From Yersinia rohdei ATCC 43380 (GTDB lineage: Bacteria > Pseudomonadota > Gammaproteobacteria > Enterobacterales > Enterobacteriaceae), in NCBI RefSeq assembly GCF_000173775.1, contig NZ_ACCD01000004.1:113955-177954 (forward strand): a DNA stretch of 64,000 bases. Reading direction: 5' to 3'. The notes beneath the pieces were generated by a model, which was given only the letters and a program-made list of their open reading frames with translations, ran no database searches and had not been told where the DNA came from. Positions 10,229-19,791 of this stretch are shown piece after piece. Every line of letters starts with the position of its first letter. Positions within the stretch are counted from its first letter, which is position 1. A program made the position numbers and the translations under genes.

Positions 10229-12133
10229 TTAAACCTTAAAGCCACTGATCACCTGCTCCAGTTGCAGGGTTTGATCCTGCATAGCTTGCGCCGCCGCAGC
10301 CACTTGTTCCACCAGCGCCGCATTTTGTTGTGTTGAGTTATCTAACTGATTAATCGCCAGATTAACCTGTTCAATTCCCAAACTTTGTTCCTGACTGGAT
10401 GACATAATCTCATTCATTAATTCCGCCACGTTGGATACGCCGCTCATCAAATCATCCATTGTCGTGCCAGCTTCAGCGACCAAGCCGGTGCCAATAGCGA
10501 TATCAGCCACCGAGTCTTCAATCAGCTTTTTAATTTCGCGGGCAGACGTCGCGGAGCGCTGAGCCAGGTTGCGCACCTCAGAAGCCACGACCGCAAAACC
10601 GCGCCCCTGCTCACCGGCTCTTGCCGCTTCAACTGCCGCATTCAGCGCCAGAATATTGGTTTGGAAAGCTATGCTGTCAATCACACTAATGATATCGACG
10701 ATTTTCTTCGACGAACTATTGATTGAGCCCATCGTATTCACGACCTGTTTCACCACCGTGCTGCCTTTCACCGCCACAGTGGAAGCATCTATTGCCAGCT
10801 GATTGGCATGGCTGGCGTTATCCGCATTTTGTTTAACTGTACTGGTCAATTCATCCATTGAAGCGGCGGTTTGTTCGATGGAGCTGGCTTGATCTTCAGT
10901 ACGGGCAGATAAGTCCATATTTCCGCTGGCTATTTGGCGTGATGCCGAAGCAATGGCCAAACTGCTTTCACCCACTTGGCGCATCATTTGCTGTAAATAG
11001 TCGATAAAATCATTGAAACTCTGGTTAACAGCATTGAACTCCGGGCTATTGCTTTGTGGCAAGCGCTGGGTCAAATCCGCCCCACCAGCAGATAATGCGG
11101 TGATATTCTCTTTTAAAATTGCTAACCTTTTCATAAAGACGCGGATAGAAAACACCAGGAAAAGCAGCAATAACAACATGATAGGAATCTGCACCAACCC
11201 CAGATGCAATAGAATACTGTGGCTCTGTTTGACCAATAAGCTGGTTGGCAGGTCAGTCACCAAATACCACGGGCTGTTGGCTATCGGGCGGATAAATAGG
11301 GTGTGAGATATCCCGTCGCTATCAAATTCACTTTCCAGTGATTGTTGGCCTTTCATCTGTGCCAGTAACCGCTGTGTTTCTGCCGCCATCGGCGAGTTGC
11401 TGGCAATATCCGACAGATTTTTTAACTCGGCTTTGCCGTCCGCCAAGGCGCTGCTGCCCACAATCTTGCCATCGGCTTCAACAATCAGAATAGTGCCATT
11501 CACTTTCTGTTCCATCTCTTTAACCAGGCGGTTAAAGAAACCCAAAGTAACGTCAATGGTTGATACGCCATATATATCGTCACCTTTATAAATCGCCATT
11601 GCACAGTTGGTTCTTGGCTGCGGGCTGGCATCATCCTGATAAGCTTTAGCCCAAGCACAGAAGCCTTTTGGGGCCTGTAAACCGTCTTTGTACCAAGGTT
11701 GTTCAAAATAATTTTGCGATTCTGGCGAGTTCCAATGGGTGTTAACCGTTAACTTATTTTCCCCATTGCGGGCAAAAAACGTACTGAATTTAATCACCCC
11801 TTGCTCACGTTTATTGGGTAATGGCCAAATCCCACCGCCAAAAACATTACTGTCGCCATATTGATCCACTAACCCCGGTAATAATGTGTCAATGGTATTA
11901 CTGTCCATGATGGCAACGGCCTGCGTGATACTGCGGGCTTGTGCTTCCACTTTATTCATTTGCGCCGTTATTGCCGTCGCGATTTGGTCGACGTTATTGC
12001 CAATAATGGTGCTTTCAGATTGTTTGAGTTGTGGTGTCACAAAAAACTGAATAACCACCAGTGTGATTATCAGTAAGAAAATGAAAAACACACTAACGAG
12101 TAAGGTAAATCTGGCTTGAGTGGTTTTTAGCAT
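10229..12133 (-). CDS. Methyl-accepting chemotaxis protein
   Basis: This transmembrane receptor would couple a periplasmic signal to the CheA/CheW kinase complex. The product of 634 residues (from the ATG at 12131-12133, [17 protein letters not shown]) has a first membrane helix near 10-32, a periplasmic sensor of about 280 residues with a Cache-like pattern ([25 protein letters not shown]), a second helix near 310-335, a HAMP region, and the signalling domain. The conserved hairpin tip reads [19 protein letters not shown]. It lacks a C-terminal NWETF-type pentapeptide. An upstream in-frame GTG at 12196 would add 21 unlikely residues. Dicarboxylate, amino-acid or other ligands cannot be told apart. 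Confidence 0.92.
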   Translation of the reverse strand: MLKTTQARFTLLVSVFFIFLLIITLVVIQFFVTPQLKQSESTIIGNNVDQIATAITAQMNKVEAQARSITQAVAIMDSNTIDTLLPGLVDQYGDSNVFGGGIWPLPNKREQGVIKFSTFFARNGENKLTVNTHWNSPESQNYFEQPWYKDGLQAPKGFCAWAKAYQDDASPQPRTNCAMAIYKGDDIYGVSTIDVTLGFFNRLVKEMEQKVNGTILIVEADGKIVGSSALADGKAELKNLSDIASNSPMAAETQRLLAQMKGQQSLESEFDSDGISHTLFIRPIANSPWYLVTDLPTSLLVKQSHSILLHLGLVQIPIMLLLLLFLVFSIRVFMKRLAILKENITALSAGGADLTQRLPQSNSPEFNAVNQSFNDFIDYLQQMMRQVGESSLAIASASRQIASGNMDLSARTEDQASSIEQTAASMDELTSTVKQNADNASHANQLAIDASTVAVKGSTVVKQVVNTMGSINSSSKKIVDIISVIDSIAFQTNILALNAAVEAARAGEQGRGFAVVASEVRNLAQRSATSAREIKKLIEDSVADIAIGTGLVAEAGTTMDDLMSGVSNVAELMNEIMSSSQEQSLGIEQVNLAINQLDNSTQQNAALVEQVAAAAQAMQDQTLQLEQVISGFKV

Positions 12134-12392
12134 TATCGTGTCGCTCAATGTAAGAAAGCTGGATAGCTCTGGATCTATTAACGGCATCTCGCGCACAGAC
12201 TTGATAACGACCAGAAACTAATTGTGCGATCTTCCTTTGTCGATCACAAATTCAGTGTAATAAACAAACAAATATGGCTGACTTAAGTGGAATTTAACGG
12301 GCCGTCTCACAGATAGTCATTGTTTTATCGCGCAACTTTGACCTACTCTGGTGATGGAAAAGTGTTATTCATTTACTGAACGGGAGTATGTC

Positions 12393-12965
12393 ATGTCACA
12401 GCAATCCCTTAAAATTGTTACCCTGCTGGGTAGCCTGCGTAGCGGTTCCTATAACGCCATGGTGGCGCGAGCACTGCCTAAATTAGCGCCAGCTGGCGTT
12501 ACCATTGAAGCACTGCCTTCCATTCGCGACATTCCACTTTATGATGCAGATGCGCAACAAGAAGAGGGATTTCCAGCCACAATTCAGGCCATTGCTGACC
12601 AAATTCGCCAGGCCGATGGGGTGATTATCGTAACACCGGAATATAACTATTCCGTCCCCGGCGGGCTGAAAAATACCATCGACTGGATCTCCCGCTTACC
12701 TAACCAACCTTTAGCAGGCAAGCCGGTCGCGATTCAGACCAGCTCTATGGGGCCAGTGGGCGGTGCGCGCTGCCAGTATCACCTGCGCCAAATTTTGGTT
12801 TTCCTCGATGCGATGGTGATGAATAAACCTGAGTTTATGGGCGGCGTTATCCAAACCAAAGTAGACGAGCAACGCCAAGAACTGACCGAGCAAGCCACTC
12901 TGGATTTCCTGACCAAGCAACTTGCCGCTTTTGCCACCTACATTGAACGTGTCCGGGTGAAATAA
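12393..12965 (+). CDS. chrR: NAD(P)H-dependent FMN reductase ChrR (quinone/chromate reductase)
   Basis: ChrR (YieF) is a soluble flavoprotein of the NADPH-dependent FMN reductase family that reduces quinones and, in vitro, chromate. The 190-residue product shows the FMN phosphate loop LLGSLRSGSYNAMVAR near the N-terminus and the family core TPEYNYSVPGGLKNTIDW. Similarity to E. coli YieF runs over the full length (GGARCQYHLRQILVFLDAM). The ATG at 12393 follows GGGAG with good spacing; the in-frame ATG at 12351 would add 14 residues without a ribosome site. In E. coli it lies directly beside adeP; here a two-component cluster separates them. Confidence 0.95.
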   Translation: MSQQSLKIVTLLGSLRSGSYNAMVARALPKLAPAGVTIEALPSIRDIPLYDADAQQEEGFPATIQAIADQIRQADGVIIVTPEYNYSVPGGLKNTIDWISRLPNQPLAGKPVAIQTSSMGPVGGARCQYHLRQILVFLDAMVMNKPEFMGGVIQTKVDEQRQELTEQATLDFLTKQLAAFATYIERVRVK

Positions 12966-12975
12966 GCGAATAACA

Positions 12976-13013
12976 AAAAACCTCACTGCCCTGCGGGATA
13001 GCGGGGTTTTTTT
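12976..13013 (+). terminator. Terminator after chrR
   Basis: An imperfect GC-rich hairpin (AACCTC pairing with GGGGTT, with a CCC/GGG stem inside) ends in a run of seven T. It lies 10 bases after the chrR stop. Confidence 0.75.
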
Positions 13014-13051
13014 CCTATCGCCACCTTCTCTTTGATGGATGCTACCGACTG

Positions 13052-14401
13052 ATGGCCATTAAGATAGCACTCTGGTTTATCCTGACCCTCATAGCCACTT
13101 CCTGGTTGGGTTGGTATGGGCTGAATACACAGCAAGCCGAGTGTGAAGCCGATTTTCGTACCACTCATCGTGAACTGAGCCAACAACTGGCCCAGCAACA
13201 AGCTATTTTGTTTTTGGCACTGGAGCCGGGGCAACTGGTGCAATTACAGCGCCACTTTCCGCAATTGGTGGCCATCAACCAAACTCCGGCAGATACTTCA
13301 AAAGCGGGCCAGCTCACATTGCAAGTTCAGGCGGGAGATTACCGCTTATCAAACTCATACAGTGGCAGCGGTTTGCAAGTTAATGCCCAGAAACTGCTGC
13401 AAGTCGTGGGATTACCCAATGATTTTGACAGTTTGGTGTTACTCCATCAGCAGCATCAACTGGCGGTTTTGGGCAATTCATCTGCTGAAAGTTTCTGGCA
13501 GTGGCAAAAACCTTTGGGAGAAGGGGCGCAATCCTTCACTTTAATCGGCCATGCCACCCCTGATTGGCGCGATTTACCCTGGGTGACCGCCCTGCTATTT
13601 TCATTGATAACCGCAGCGGCGCTGTATAGCTGGCATCACTGGCAACGATTATCACAATCCCGGTTACATGCCGAGCAGCGGGCCAAATTTGCCGAGCAAG
13701 CCAGGCTGAATACTATGGGTGAGATAGCAACCGGCATCGCCCACGAATTAAACCAGCCGCTGACCGCAACCCTGACCTACAACCAGACCGCGTTAAGGTT
13801 ATTACCGCCGCAAGATGAGAAAGTCGCCCCCTTGTTGGTGGCCTCTGTTGAGCAAATAAAACGTATTGCTGCGCTGCTGGAAAGGCTGCGCACCTTGCTC
13901 AACAGTGGAGAGATAAATTTACAGCCGGTGGTTGTGGCAGATATTTGGCGGCGGGTGAATGTGTTACTGAGTAATGAAATAACTGCGGCAAATGTCACTA
14001 TCCTAAACACTATTCCGCCACAGTTGCCCACTCTCCAAAGTGACCCTTTATGGCTGGAGCAGGTGTTACATAACTTGCTCAGTAATGCGATTCATTCACT
14101 ACAACACACCCCTACACCCAAGGTTTATTTCACAGTTAATAAGCAATCAAAACAGTTAGTTATTAAAATTGAAGATAATGGGCCAGGGCTGAGTCATCAA
14201 CAATTAGACAACCTGTTCACCCCCTTCTTTACTACCCGCGAGACGGGGCTGGGATTGGGCCTGACACTGTGCGAAACATTGGTGCAACGAATGGGTGGTG
14301 ACATAAAAGCTGGGAACAGTGAGCTGGGTGGTGCCTGCTTCACTTTGATTTTTCCTCTGACAGGCAGGAGCAAGCATGACCAAGCACATTTATCTGATTG
14401 A
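13052..14401 (+). CDS. Membrane sensor histidine kinase
   Basis: This kinase probably phosphorylates the regulator encoded just downstream. The 449-residue product has a membrane helix at about 5-22, a periplasmic segment of about 150 residues (25-174) without a motif I recognise, and a second helix at about 176-194. The dimerisation domain carries GIAHELNQPLTA with the phosphoacceptor His231. The ATP-binding part shows LHNLLSNAIHSL (N box), IEDNGPGLS (G1) and FTTRETGLGLGLTL (F/G2). The HELNQPL form is that of FixL/TodS-type kinases. The last 26 bases overlap the regulator gene, so the two are translationally coupled. It is not present at this place in E. coli. Confidence 0.9.
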   Translation: MAIKIALWFILTLIATSWLGWYGLNTQQAECEADFRTTHRELSQQLAQQQAILFLALEPGQLVQLQRHFPQLVAINQTPADTSKAGQLTLQVQAGDYRLSNSYSGSGLQVNAQKLLQVVGLPNDFDSLVLLHQQHQLAVLGNSSAESFWQWQKPLGEGAQSFTLIGHATPDWRDLPWVTALLFSLITAAALYSWHHWQRLSQSRLHAEQRAKFAEQARLNTMGEIATGIAHELNQPLTATLTYNQTALRLLPPQDEKVAPLLVASVEQIKRIAALLERLRTLLNSGEINLQPVVVADIWRRVNVLLSNEITAANVTILNTIPPQLPTLQSDPLWLEQVLHNLLSNAIHSLQHTPTPKVYFTVNKQSKQLVIKIEDNGPGLSHQQLDNLFTPFFTTRETGLGLGLTLCETLVQRMGGDIKAGNSELGGACFTLIFPLTGRSKHDQAHLSD

Positions 14402-14993
14402 TGACGATGAGGGCGTACGTGCCGCATTAGCAATGTTACTTACGACGATGGGCTGGGAAGTTGCCCCCTTCAGTGACGGCCAGACCTTTCTGGATAGCCT
14501 GGCGGTCACCCAGCCAAGCTGTGTGCTGCTGGATATTCGCATGCCGGGGAAAAGCGGGATGACAATATTAGAAACCATTCAGTCTCGTGATAGCACGCTC
14601 CCGGTCATCATTATGACAGGGCACGGCAATGTTGAATTATGTCGCCGGGCATTTAAAGGGGGAGCGCTGGAGTTTTTAACCAAACCTATTGATGCCGATG
14701 TATTGATAGAAACTGTCAGTATGGCACTAGAAAAGCATGAACAGGCGCTAATGGTGAGTCAGCAGCAAGCTTGTTATCAGCAGTTACTTCGCCAGCTTTC
14801 TGCCCGTGAACGGGAAGTGGCCGCCCTGATTATTCAGGGAGAAACTAGCAAACATATCGCCCATATTTTGTCACTTTCCCCCCGAACAGTAGAAGCTCAC
14901 CGCGCCAATATCTTTGCCAAGCTGGAGATCAATTCATTGGCTGGGTTGATTCATAATTATGCGCCATTGATGGCCGGTAATCTTCAGCCGTAA
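14376..14993 (+). CDS. FixJ/NarL-type two-component response regulator
   Basis: This regulator likely acts as the DNA-binding output of the adjacent kinase. The 205-residue product has a receiver domain with acidic pair Asp9-Asp10, phosphoacceptor Asp53 (VLLDIRMPG), Thr81 (VIIMTGHG) and Lys103 (LTKPIDADVL). The C-terminal LuxR-type helix-turn-helix reads LSAREREVAALIIQGETSKHIAH to LSPRTVEAHRANIFAKL. It starts at an ATG behind AGGAG within the kinase gene. The secreted HbpS-like gene follows after 112 bases and is the obvious candidate target. Confidence 0.93.
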   Translation: MTKHIYLIDDDEGVRAALAMLLTTMGWEVAPFSDGQTFLDSLAVTQPSCVLLDIRMPGKSGMTILETIQSRDSTLPVIIMTGHGNVELCRRAFKGGALEFLTKPIDADVLIETVSMALEKHEQALMVSQQQACYQQLLRQLSAREREVAALIIQGETSKHIAHILSLSPRTVEAHRANIFAKLEINSLAGLIHNYAPLMAGNLQP

Positions 14994-15105
14994 TAAGTAA
15001 AAGTACGTAGTAAAATGGGTAGTTAGCCGAATATTTTTTAACCGTTTTTCACCGTAGGATGGTGACACAGTGACGAATTCACTTCGCTAACAATAAGGAT
15101 TTTAT

Positions 15106-15600
15106 ATGATCAAGCAAATTGCCCTGACCTCCGCCTTATTCATTGGTTTGATGACTCAGGCCTCTGCTGCGGGTTTAAACACTGAACGTAACCTTTCTTT
15201 AGATATGGCGACTGACTTAGCCAGCCGTACCCTCGCCATTTGCCAGGCTGATGGTTATAACGTCGCGGTAACAGTAGTGGATCGCGCAGGTATCATCAAA
15301 ACTGTCATGCGCGCTGATAATGCAGGCCCTCACACGGTAAAAGCCAGTGAGCAAAAAGCCTTTACTGCATTGTCGACTAAAACTCCGAGTGGCCAGGTGA
15401 TGGAAAACAGCCAAAAAACGCCAGCAGCCAATAACCTGAAAGACATTCCTGGCTTCTTGTTGCTAGGTGGCGGAGTACCGGTGAAAGCGGGTGACGAAGT
15501 CGTTGGTGCGATTGGTGTTGCCGGCGCGCCGGGCGGGCATTTGGATGCACAATGTGCCACTCAGGCACTGGAAAAAATCAGCGCTCAGTTAAAAGCATAA
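15106..15600 (+). CDS. Secreted GlcG/HbpS-like (DUF336) protein
   Basis: The 164-residue product has a signal peptide (LTSALFIGLMTQASAA, cleavage after Ala21 or 22) and a single GlcG/HbpS domain: LSLDMATDLASRTLAICQADGYNVAVTVVDRAG, then the GFLLLGGGVPV and VGAIGVAGAPGGHLD segments. In Streptomyces, HbpS is an extracellular haem-binding protein that controls the SenS/SenR two-component system; haem binding here is only suggested by family. The location right after a kinase/regulator pair makes a sensory or regulated accessory role likely. Two cysteines (in ICQADG and DAQCAT) remain after processing. A strong terminator follows. Confidence 0.85.
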   Translation: MIKQIALTSALFIGLMTQASAAGLNTERNLSLDMATDLASRTLAICQADGYNVAVTVVDRAGIIKTVMRADNAGPHTVKASEQKAFTALSTKTPSGQVMENSQKTPAANNLKDIPGFLLLGGGVPVKAGDEVVGAIGVAGAPGGHLDAQCATQALEKISAQLKA

Positions 15601-15630
15601 GATTATAAACTCGATTTACCCTCAAGATAC

Positions 15631-15666
15631 CGCCCCCACCTTTATGTCGAAGGTGGGGGCGTTTTT
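15631..15666 (+). terminator. Terminator after the HbpS-like gene
   Basis: A perfect 12-base GC-rich stem (CGCCCCCACCTT at 15631-15642 with 15650-15661), a seven-base loop and TTTTT. It closes the kinase-regulator-HbpS block. Confidence 0.92.
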
Positions 15667-15707
15667 ACAATAAATTGCCAACTACGTGTTATCAGTTACC
15701 CACATTA

Positions 15708-17036
15708 TCAATGATCAACAAAAGCAATTTTCAGCACAAAGAGTAGCGCCACCACCACCACACATGGGCTGATTTCACGCCAGCGCCCGGTACCTAATTT
15801 CATCAGGCAATAAGAAATAAAGCCCAGCGCAATCCCTTCAGTAATAGAGAAGCTGAATGGCATCATAACGGCTGTAACAAACGCCGGAACCGCTTCAGTC
15901 AGGTCATCCCATTTCACCCGAGACAGGCTAGATGTCATCAGCACACCGACATAAATCAATGCCCCAGCAGCAGCATAAGCAGGAACCATGCTGGCCAGCG
16001 GAGAGATAAACATCACCAGCAAGAAGAGGATCCCGACCACCACCGCAGTTAAACCGGTGCGACCGCCCACAGAGACACCAGAGGAGCTTTCAATATAAGC
16101 CGTCACGGATGATGTCCCAATAAAGGCACCGGTAACAGAACTGATGCTGTCCACATAGAGCGCTTGTTTCATGCGCGGGAACTTGCCTTTATCGTCGGTC
16201 AAGCCCGCTTTATCCGTCACCCCAATCAATGTGCCGGATGAATCGAATAAGTTAACCAGCATGAAGGAGAATATAATCCCTGCCATACCCACATTAAGTG
16301 CACCGGCTAAATCCACCTGCCCGACCACCGCAGTCACACTCGGTGGCATGGAGAAGATGCCGGAATAATGCACATCACCCAGCGCCCAGCCAATTAAGGT
16401 CGTGACCACAATAGAAACCAGCACCGCAGCATGAATATTGCGTGATGCCAGAACAGCAATGATAAAGAAGCCCAAGGCCCCCAGCAGCACACTGTGAGAG
16501 GTCAAATCACCCACCATCACCAGCGTATCTGGGTTTGCGACCACGATACCGGCATTTTTCAGCCCCATCATGGCGATAAACAACCCAATACCACTGGTAA
16601 TACCCACTCGCAGACTCAGCGGAATATTAGCAATCATCCAATAGCGAATGCGGAAAATGGTCAGCAAAAGAAGGCCGACTGCGCCCCAGAAAATCGCCCC
16701 CATGCCAACTTGCCATGAAATCCCCATCGCCCCCACCACGACAAAAGCGAAGAAAGCGTTAAGCCCCATCGCCGGTGCCAGTGCTACAGGTAAGTTCGCC
16801 AATAAACCCATAAAAATGCTGCCAAATGCGGCAATCAGGCAGGTAGTGACGAACACCGCCGGCACATCCATGCCCGCAACCCCTAAAATTTGTGGGTTAA
16901 CAAACACGATATAGACCATGGTCAGGAAGGTGGTGATGCCCGCGATTAATTCAGTACGCGCTGTAGTGCCGTGTTCTTTCAGTTTAAACACACGTTCGAG
17001 CAGCCCCTGCTCAGTATCAAGGTTTGATTTACTCAT
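15708..17036 (-). CDS. adeP: Adenine permease AdeP (NCS2 family)
   Basis: AdeP (YieG/PurP) is a high-affinity adenine:proton symporter of the AzgA-like NCS2 group. The 442-residue product begins MSKSNLDTEQGLLERVFKL and continues with about 12 to 14 membrane helices. Family motifs include ALAPAMGLNAFFAF, SLRVGITSGIGLFI, LVNLFDSSGTLIGV and GTSSVTAYIESSSGVSVGGRTG. Near identity with E. coli YieG is evident along the whole chain. The first in-frame start (17093) would add 19 residues; the ATG at 17034-17036 matches the family N-terminus. It is convergent with the HbpS-like gene and divergent from yieH, as in E. coli. Confidence 0.95.
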   Translation of the reverse strand: MSKSNLDTEQGLLERVFKLKEHGTTARTELIAGITTFLTMVYIVFVNPQILGVAGMDVPAVFVTTCLIAAFGSIFMGLLANLPVALAPAMGLNAFFAFVVVGAMGISWQVGMGAIFWGAVGLLLLTIFRIRYWMIANIPLSLRVGITSGIGLFIAMMGLKNAGIVVANPDTLVMVGDLTSHSVLLGALGFFIIAVLASRNIHAAVLVSIVVTTLIGWALGDVHYSGIFSMPPSVTAVVGQVDLAGALNVGMAGIIFSFMLVNLFDSSGTLIGVTDKAGLTDDKGKFPRMKQALYVDSISSVTGAFIGTSSVTAYIESSSGVSVGGRTGLTAVVVGILFLLVMFISPLASMVPAYAAAGALIYVGVLMTSSLSRVKWDDLTEAVPAFVTAVMMPFSFSITEGIALGFISYCLMKLGTGRWREISPCVVVVALLFVLKIAFVDH

Positions 17037-17278
17037 TCGGAGAGTTCCACAGAAGGGAGTGATAGTTGGGGATATCCTATAACAAAAAAACACTTGTTTA
17101 GAGCGAGATCACAGTCTTTTTGCCTACTTTTTATCACCTCTGTTGCGCAACAATGCTTTTCTCAACCTGATGTTTTATTCAAGTGATTGAATTTAATTAA
17201 ATAATCATTTTGTGTGTTGATAACAATATCAATATGAACCACATTATTAGCCATTGTAATTAAAGAGGGATTAGCGGT

Positions 17279-17947
17279 ATGCAACAGATAGACTGCGTCA
17301 TGTTCGATTGCGACGGAACTTTGGTCGACAGCGAAGTTCTGTGTTGTCAGGCATACGTCGTGATGTTTGCCCATTATGATATTCACTTGTCATTGGAAGA
17401 GGTGATTAAGCGCTTTAAAGGGGTAAAACTGAATGAAATCGTCGCGCAAGTCAGCAAAGAAAATGGCCTGGACGAGCCAATAGAAGCACTGGAGAAACTC
17501 TATCGCGCTGAAGTTGCGCGCTTATTTGATGCCCAGTTACAGCCGATCCCCGGAGCAAAGGCGCTGTTAGAACAAATTACCCTGCCGGTTTGTGTGGTAT
17601 CCAATGGGCCAGTGAGCAAAATGCAGCACTCCCTTGGCCTGACCGGCTTACTGCCTTTCTTTGAAGAAAAGCTGTATAGCGGCTACGACATTCAGCGCTG
17701 GAAGCCCGATCCGGCACTGATTTATCATGCCGCCAAAGAAATGCAGGTTGCGGCAGAGCGCTGTATTTTGGTCGAGGACTCAGCCGCGGGCACCCACGCG
17801 GGAATAGCGGCGGGCATACCGGTGTATTACTACTGTGCCGATCCCCATAATCTGCCAATTCATCACCCATTGGTCACCATGTTTGATGATATGCAACAGC
17901 TACCCGCGCTCTGGCGCGCCAGAGGTTGGCATATAACTCGCCATTAA
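17279..17947 (+). CDS. yieH: HAD-family 6-phosphogluconate phosphatase YieH
   Basis: YieH is a beta-phosphoglucomutase-like HAD phosphatase; the E. coli enzyme prefers 6-phosphogluconate. The 222-residue product has motif I DCDGTLVDSE with nucleophile Asp10 and general acid Asp12, motif II VVSNGP, motif III Lys in RWKPDPALI and motif IV LVEDSAAG. The ATG follows TTAAAGAGGG. The position beside adeP matches E. coli. It ends 54 bases before the end of the convergent transporter genes, and no terminator is obvious between them. Confidence 0.92.
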   Translation: MQQIDCVMFDCDGTLVDSEVLCCQAYVVMFAHYDIHLSLEEVIKRFKGVKLNEIVAQVSKENGLDEPIEALEKLYRAEVARLFDAQLQPIPGAKALLEQITLPVCVVSNGPVSKMQHSLGLTGLLPFFEEKLYSGYDIQRWKPDPALIYHAAKEMQVAAERCILVEDSAAGTHAGIAAGIPVYYYCADPHNLPIHHPLVTMFDDMQQLPALWRARGWHITRH

Positions 17948-18001
17948 CTTATAGGTAATAACTTATAGATAATAGCGAAGTTGATAATAGGCAGCATTGA
18001 G

Positions 18002-18751
18002 TCAGCAGTCTGACGGACTTGTTCGCCACCAGCGCCATGATGCTTTAATGGCGCTTTGTCGTTTTATGGCATGTTGTGGGCTAAAGCGGCGGTTAAGGCC
18101 ATTGGCCAACACATCCAACGCCAGACATAACACAAAGTAAATCAGTGCCACAAACAGGAAGACCTCCATCGGGTAAACCATGCTGCGGTTATTCACCTGA
18201 GTGGCCAAGAATGTCAGTTCATTTACCCCAACGATATAAGCCAGCGAAGTATCCTTAATCAAGGAAATCCATTGATTAATAAAGGACGGCACCATCATGC
18301 GCAAAGCTTGTGGCAAGACAACAAACCACAACACCTGCCAGCGATTGAAACCTAACGACAACCCGGCTTGCCACTGTCCGGCCCCAATGGCGACAATACC
18401 CGCTTTCACCGCATGGGCTAAATAGGCCGCGGCAATCAATGCCAGCGCACACACCACAGTCGTGATTTCGGGGATATCCACACCAAAGACTATTGGCAGG
18501 AGAAAATATGTCCAGAAAATCAACATAATTACCGGAATGGCACGGAAAAAACCCAATACTGCGGCTAATATCCCCGCCCAGACACCACGGGACATTGCCA
18601 GTAATATCCCCAGAAAAATGCCCAAAATAGCCGAGGCCACCCCAGCCATAAGGCTTATCAGCACGGTTAATGCCGCGCCACCCAATGGGCCATCAGGGAA
18701 AGTACCCCACAATAGATAAGTCCAGTTATCAGCAATAATTGTGAAATCCAT
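18002..18751 (-). CDS. Polar amino-acid ABC transporter permease (GltK type)
   Basis: This is a membrane subunit of a glutamate/aspartate-type importer (HisMQ family). The 249-residue product begins MDFTIIADNWTYLLWGTFPDGPLGG, has about five hydrophobic helices, and shows the family segments FFRAIPVIMLIFWTYF and AGLSLGFNRWQVLWFVVLPQALRMMVP (coupling loop). I chose the ATG at 18749-18751 because AGGGGG lies seven bases upstream; the longer in-frame start would be inside the upstream gene. It begins 1 base after the neighbouring permease stop. No ATPase gene follows: the next gene is yieH on the other strand. Confidence 0.88.
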   Translation of the reverse strand: MDFTIIADNWTYLLWGTFPDGPLGGAALTVLISLMAGVASAILGIFLGILLAMSRGVWAGILAAVLGFFRAIPVIMLIFWTYFLLPIVFGVDIPEITTVVCALALIAAAYLAHAVKAGIVAIGAGQWQAGLSLGFNRWQVLWFVVLPQALRMMVPSFINQWISLIKDTSLAYIVGVNELTFLATQVNNRSMVYPMEVFLFVALIYFVLCLALDVLANGLNRRFSPQHAIKRQSAIKASWRWWRTSPSDC

Positions 18752-18752
18752 C

Positions 18753-19489
18753 TCAATGCCCCCTGATTGCAGTTCGCTGTTGACGCCACATTCCCCAGGC
18801 CTCAATGAGCGCAATAATGGCGATATACAACAAAGTTGCCACACCAAAAGCCTGGAATGTCCGCAATGTTTCGGTCTCAACCTGACGGGATGCATAAGAA
18901 AGTTCAGCTACACCAATAGCCATCGTCAATGACGAGTTTTTAATGATATTCATATATTGGCCCAGTAGCGGCGGTAGCGCTATTTTCAGCGCTTGCGGCA
19001 GCACCACATAGCGCATGGATTGCCACCCCGTCAGCCCTAGTGCATGGGCGGCATATTTTTGCCCCTTGGCGACGCCACTTATTCCGGCGCGCAGTTCTTC
19101 TGCAATAAATGCCGTGGAATAGAGGGTCAGCCCGATAAAACCGGCTAAGAACTCGAAAGAAGGCCAGCTCAGATTTACCCCGAACCAATTGATTTCATGT
19201 GGCGTATTCAGCCAAGGTATCCAGCTGGCGGGCAGTAATTGGCTGGCGGCGAAGTACCAAAAAAATAATTGAATCAGCAGCGGTGTATTACGAAATAATG
19301 TGCTGTACCCAATAGCAAACCCCCGCAACATCTTGAGTTCACTGTCTCTGGCCGCGGCCAGCAAAAAGCCTAAGAAAGTGGCGCCGCCACCGTGCAGGCA
19401 GCAATCCACAAGGTGAGAAGAAAACCGTCCCACAACCAGCCGAGGTATTGCGGTGCCAATAACCAATCAGTGAGATGAGATAAATTCAT
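18753..19489 (-). pseudogene. Polar amino-acid ABC transporter permease (GltJ type), frameshifted
   Basis: The expected start is the ATG at 19487-19489, giving MNLSHLTDWLLAPQYLGWLW and then DGFLLTLWIAACTVA, after which the frame ends in a TAG. The rest of the permease (GATFLGFLLAAARDSELK onward, through the coupling loop LTGWQSMRYVVLPQALKIALP) lies in another frame and is intact to 18753. The full span is 737 bases, one short of 246 codons. A single-base loss at about 19379-19390, in the GGCGGCGCC stretch, explains this. It could be a genuine mutation, a recoding site or a sequencing error. An intact downstream frame can be read from 19466 but its N-terminus makes no sense. Confidence 0.8.
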
Positions 19490-19791
19490 CAGCGGTTAGA
19501 CCAACCGTTTTCTAATGATCTAAAAGCGCGCATTTTTATGTCCATAATAAAATCCATCTTATTTTTTCTGCGCGACGTAACATTCCGACGTTTTATTGCG
19601 CTGAGGTTGAAGGTAAAGCGGTATTTTCAGCGCCGAACAAATCGAGCCGACGGCACCGATGGGCGACACGGCTACTCCCCATTTGGCAGCTATCCCACTC
19701 ATCAACGTGGTCAGCAAGTTGGCTCGCGCTATTTTTTCGTCCTTGACGTGGCAGATAATCCCCCAACAACATCAAGGACGATGGGCATATA
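19490..19791. other. Spacer inside the amino-acid transporter operon, with an inverted repeat
   Basis: About 300 bases separate the binding-protein gene from the frameshifted permease on the minus strand. I find no recognisable gene. It contains a perfect 10-base inverted repeat, TCGTCCTTGA (19737-19746) and TCAAGGACGA (19772-19781), with a 25-base spacer. A second small hairpin (GGCAT/ATGCC, 19784-19798) overlaps the stop of the binding-protein gene. Such hairpins could hold back transcript or decay beyond the binding-protein gene. Confidence 0.5.

Noticed and set aside
12230..12330. Possible sigma-28 promoter upstream of the chemoreceptor
   Set aside because: TAAATTCC and GCCATATT on the minus strand are spaced one base short and the -10 match is poor.
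19593..19775. Open frame of about 60 codons on the minus strand in the transporter spacer
   Set aside because: No ribosome site, no signal peptide, no family resemblance; more likely chance or part of a repeat.
19737..19781. Inverted repeat as an intrinsic terminator on the minus strand
   Set aside because: It is followed by A rather than T residues on that strand, so it does not fit an intrinsic terminator.
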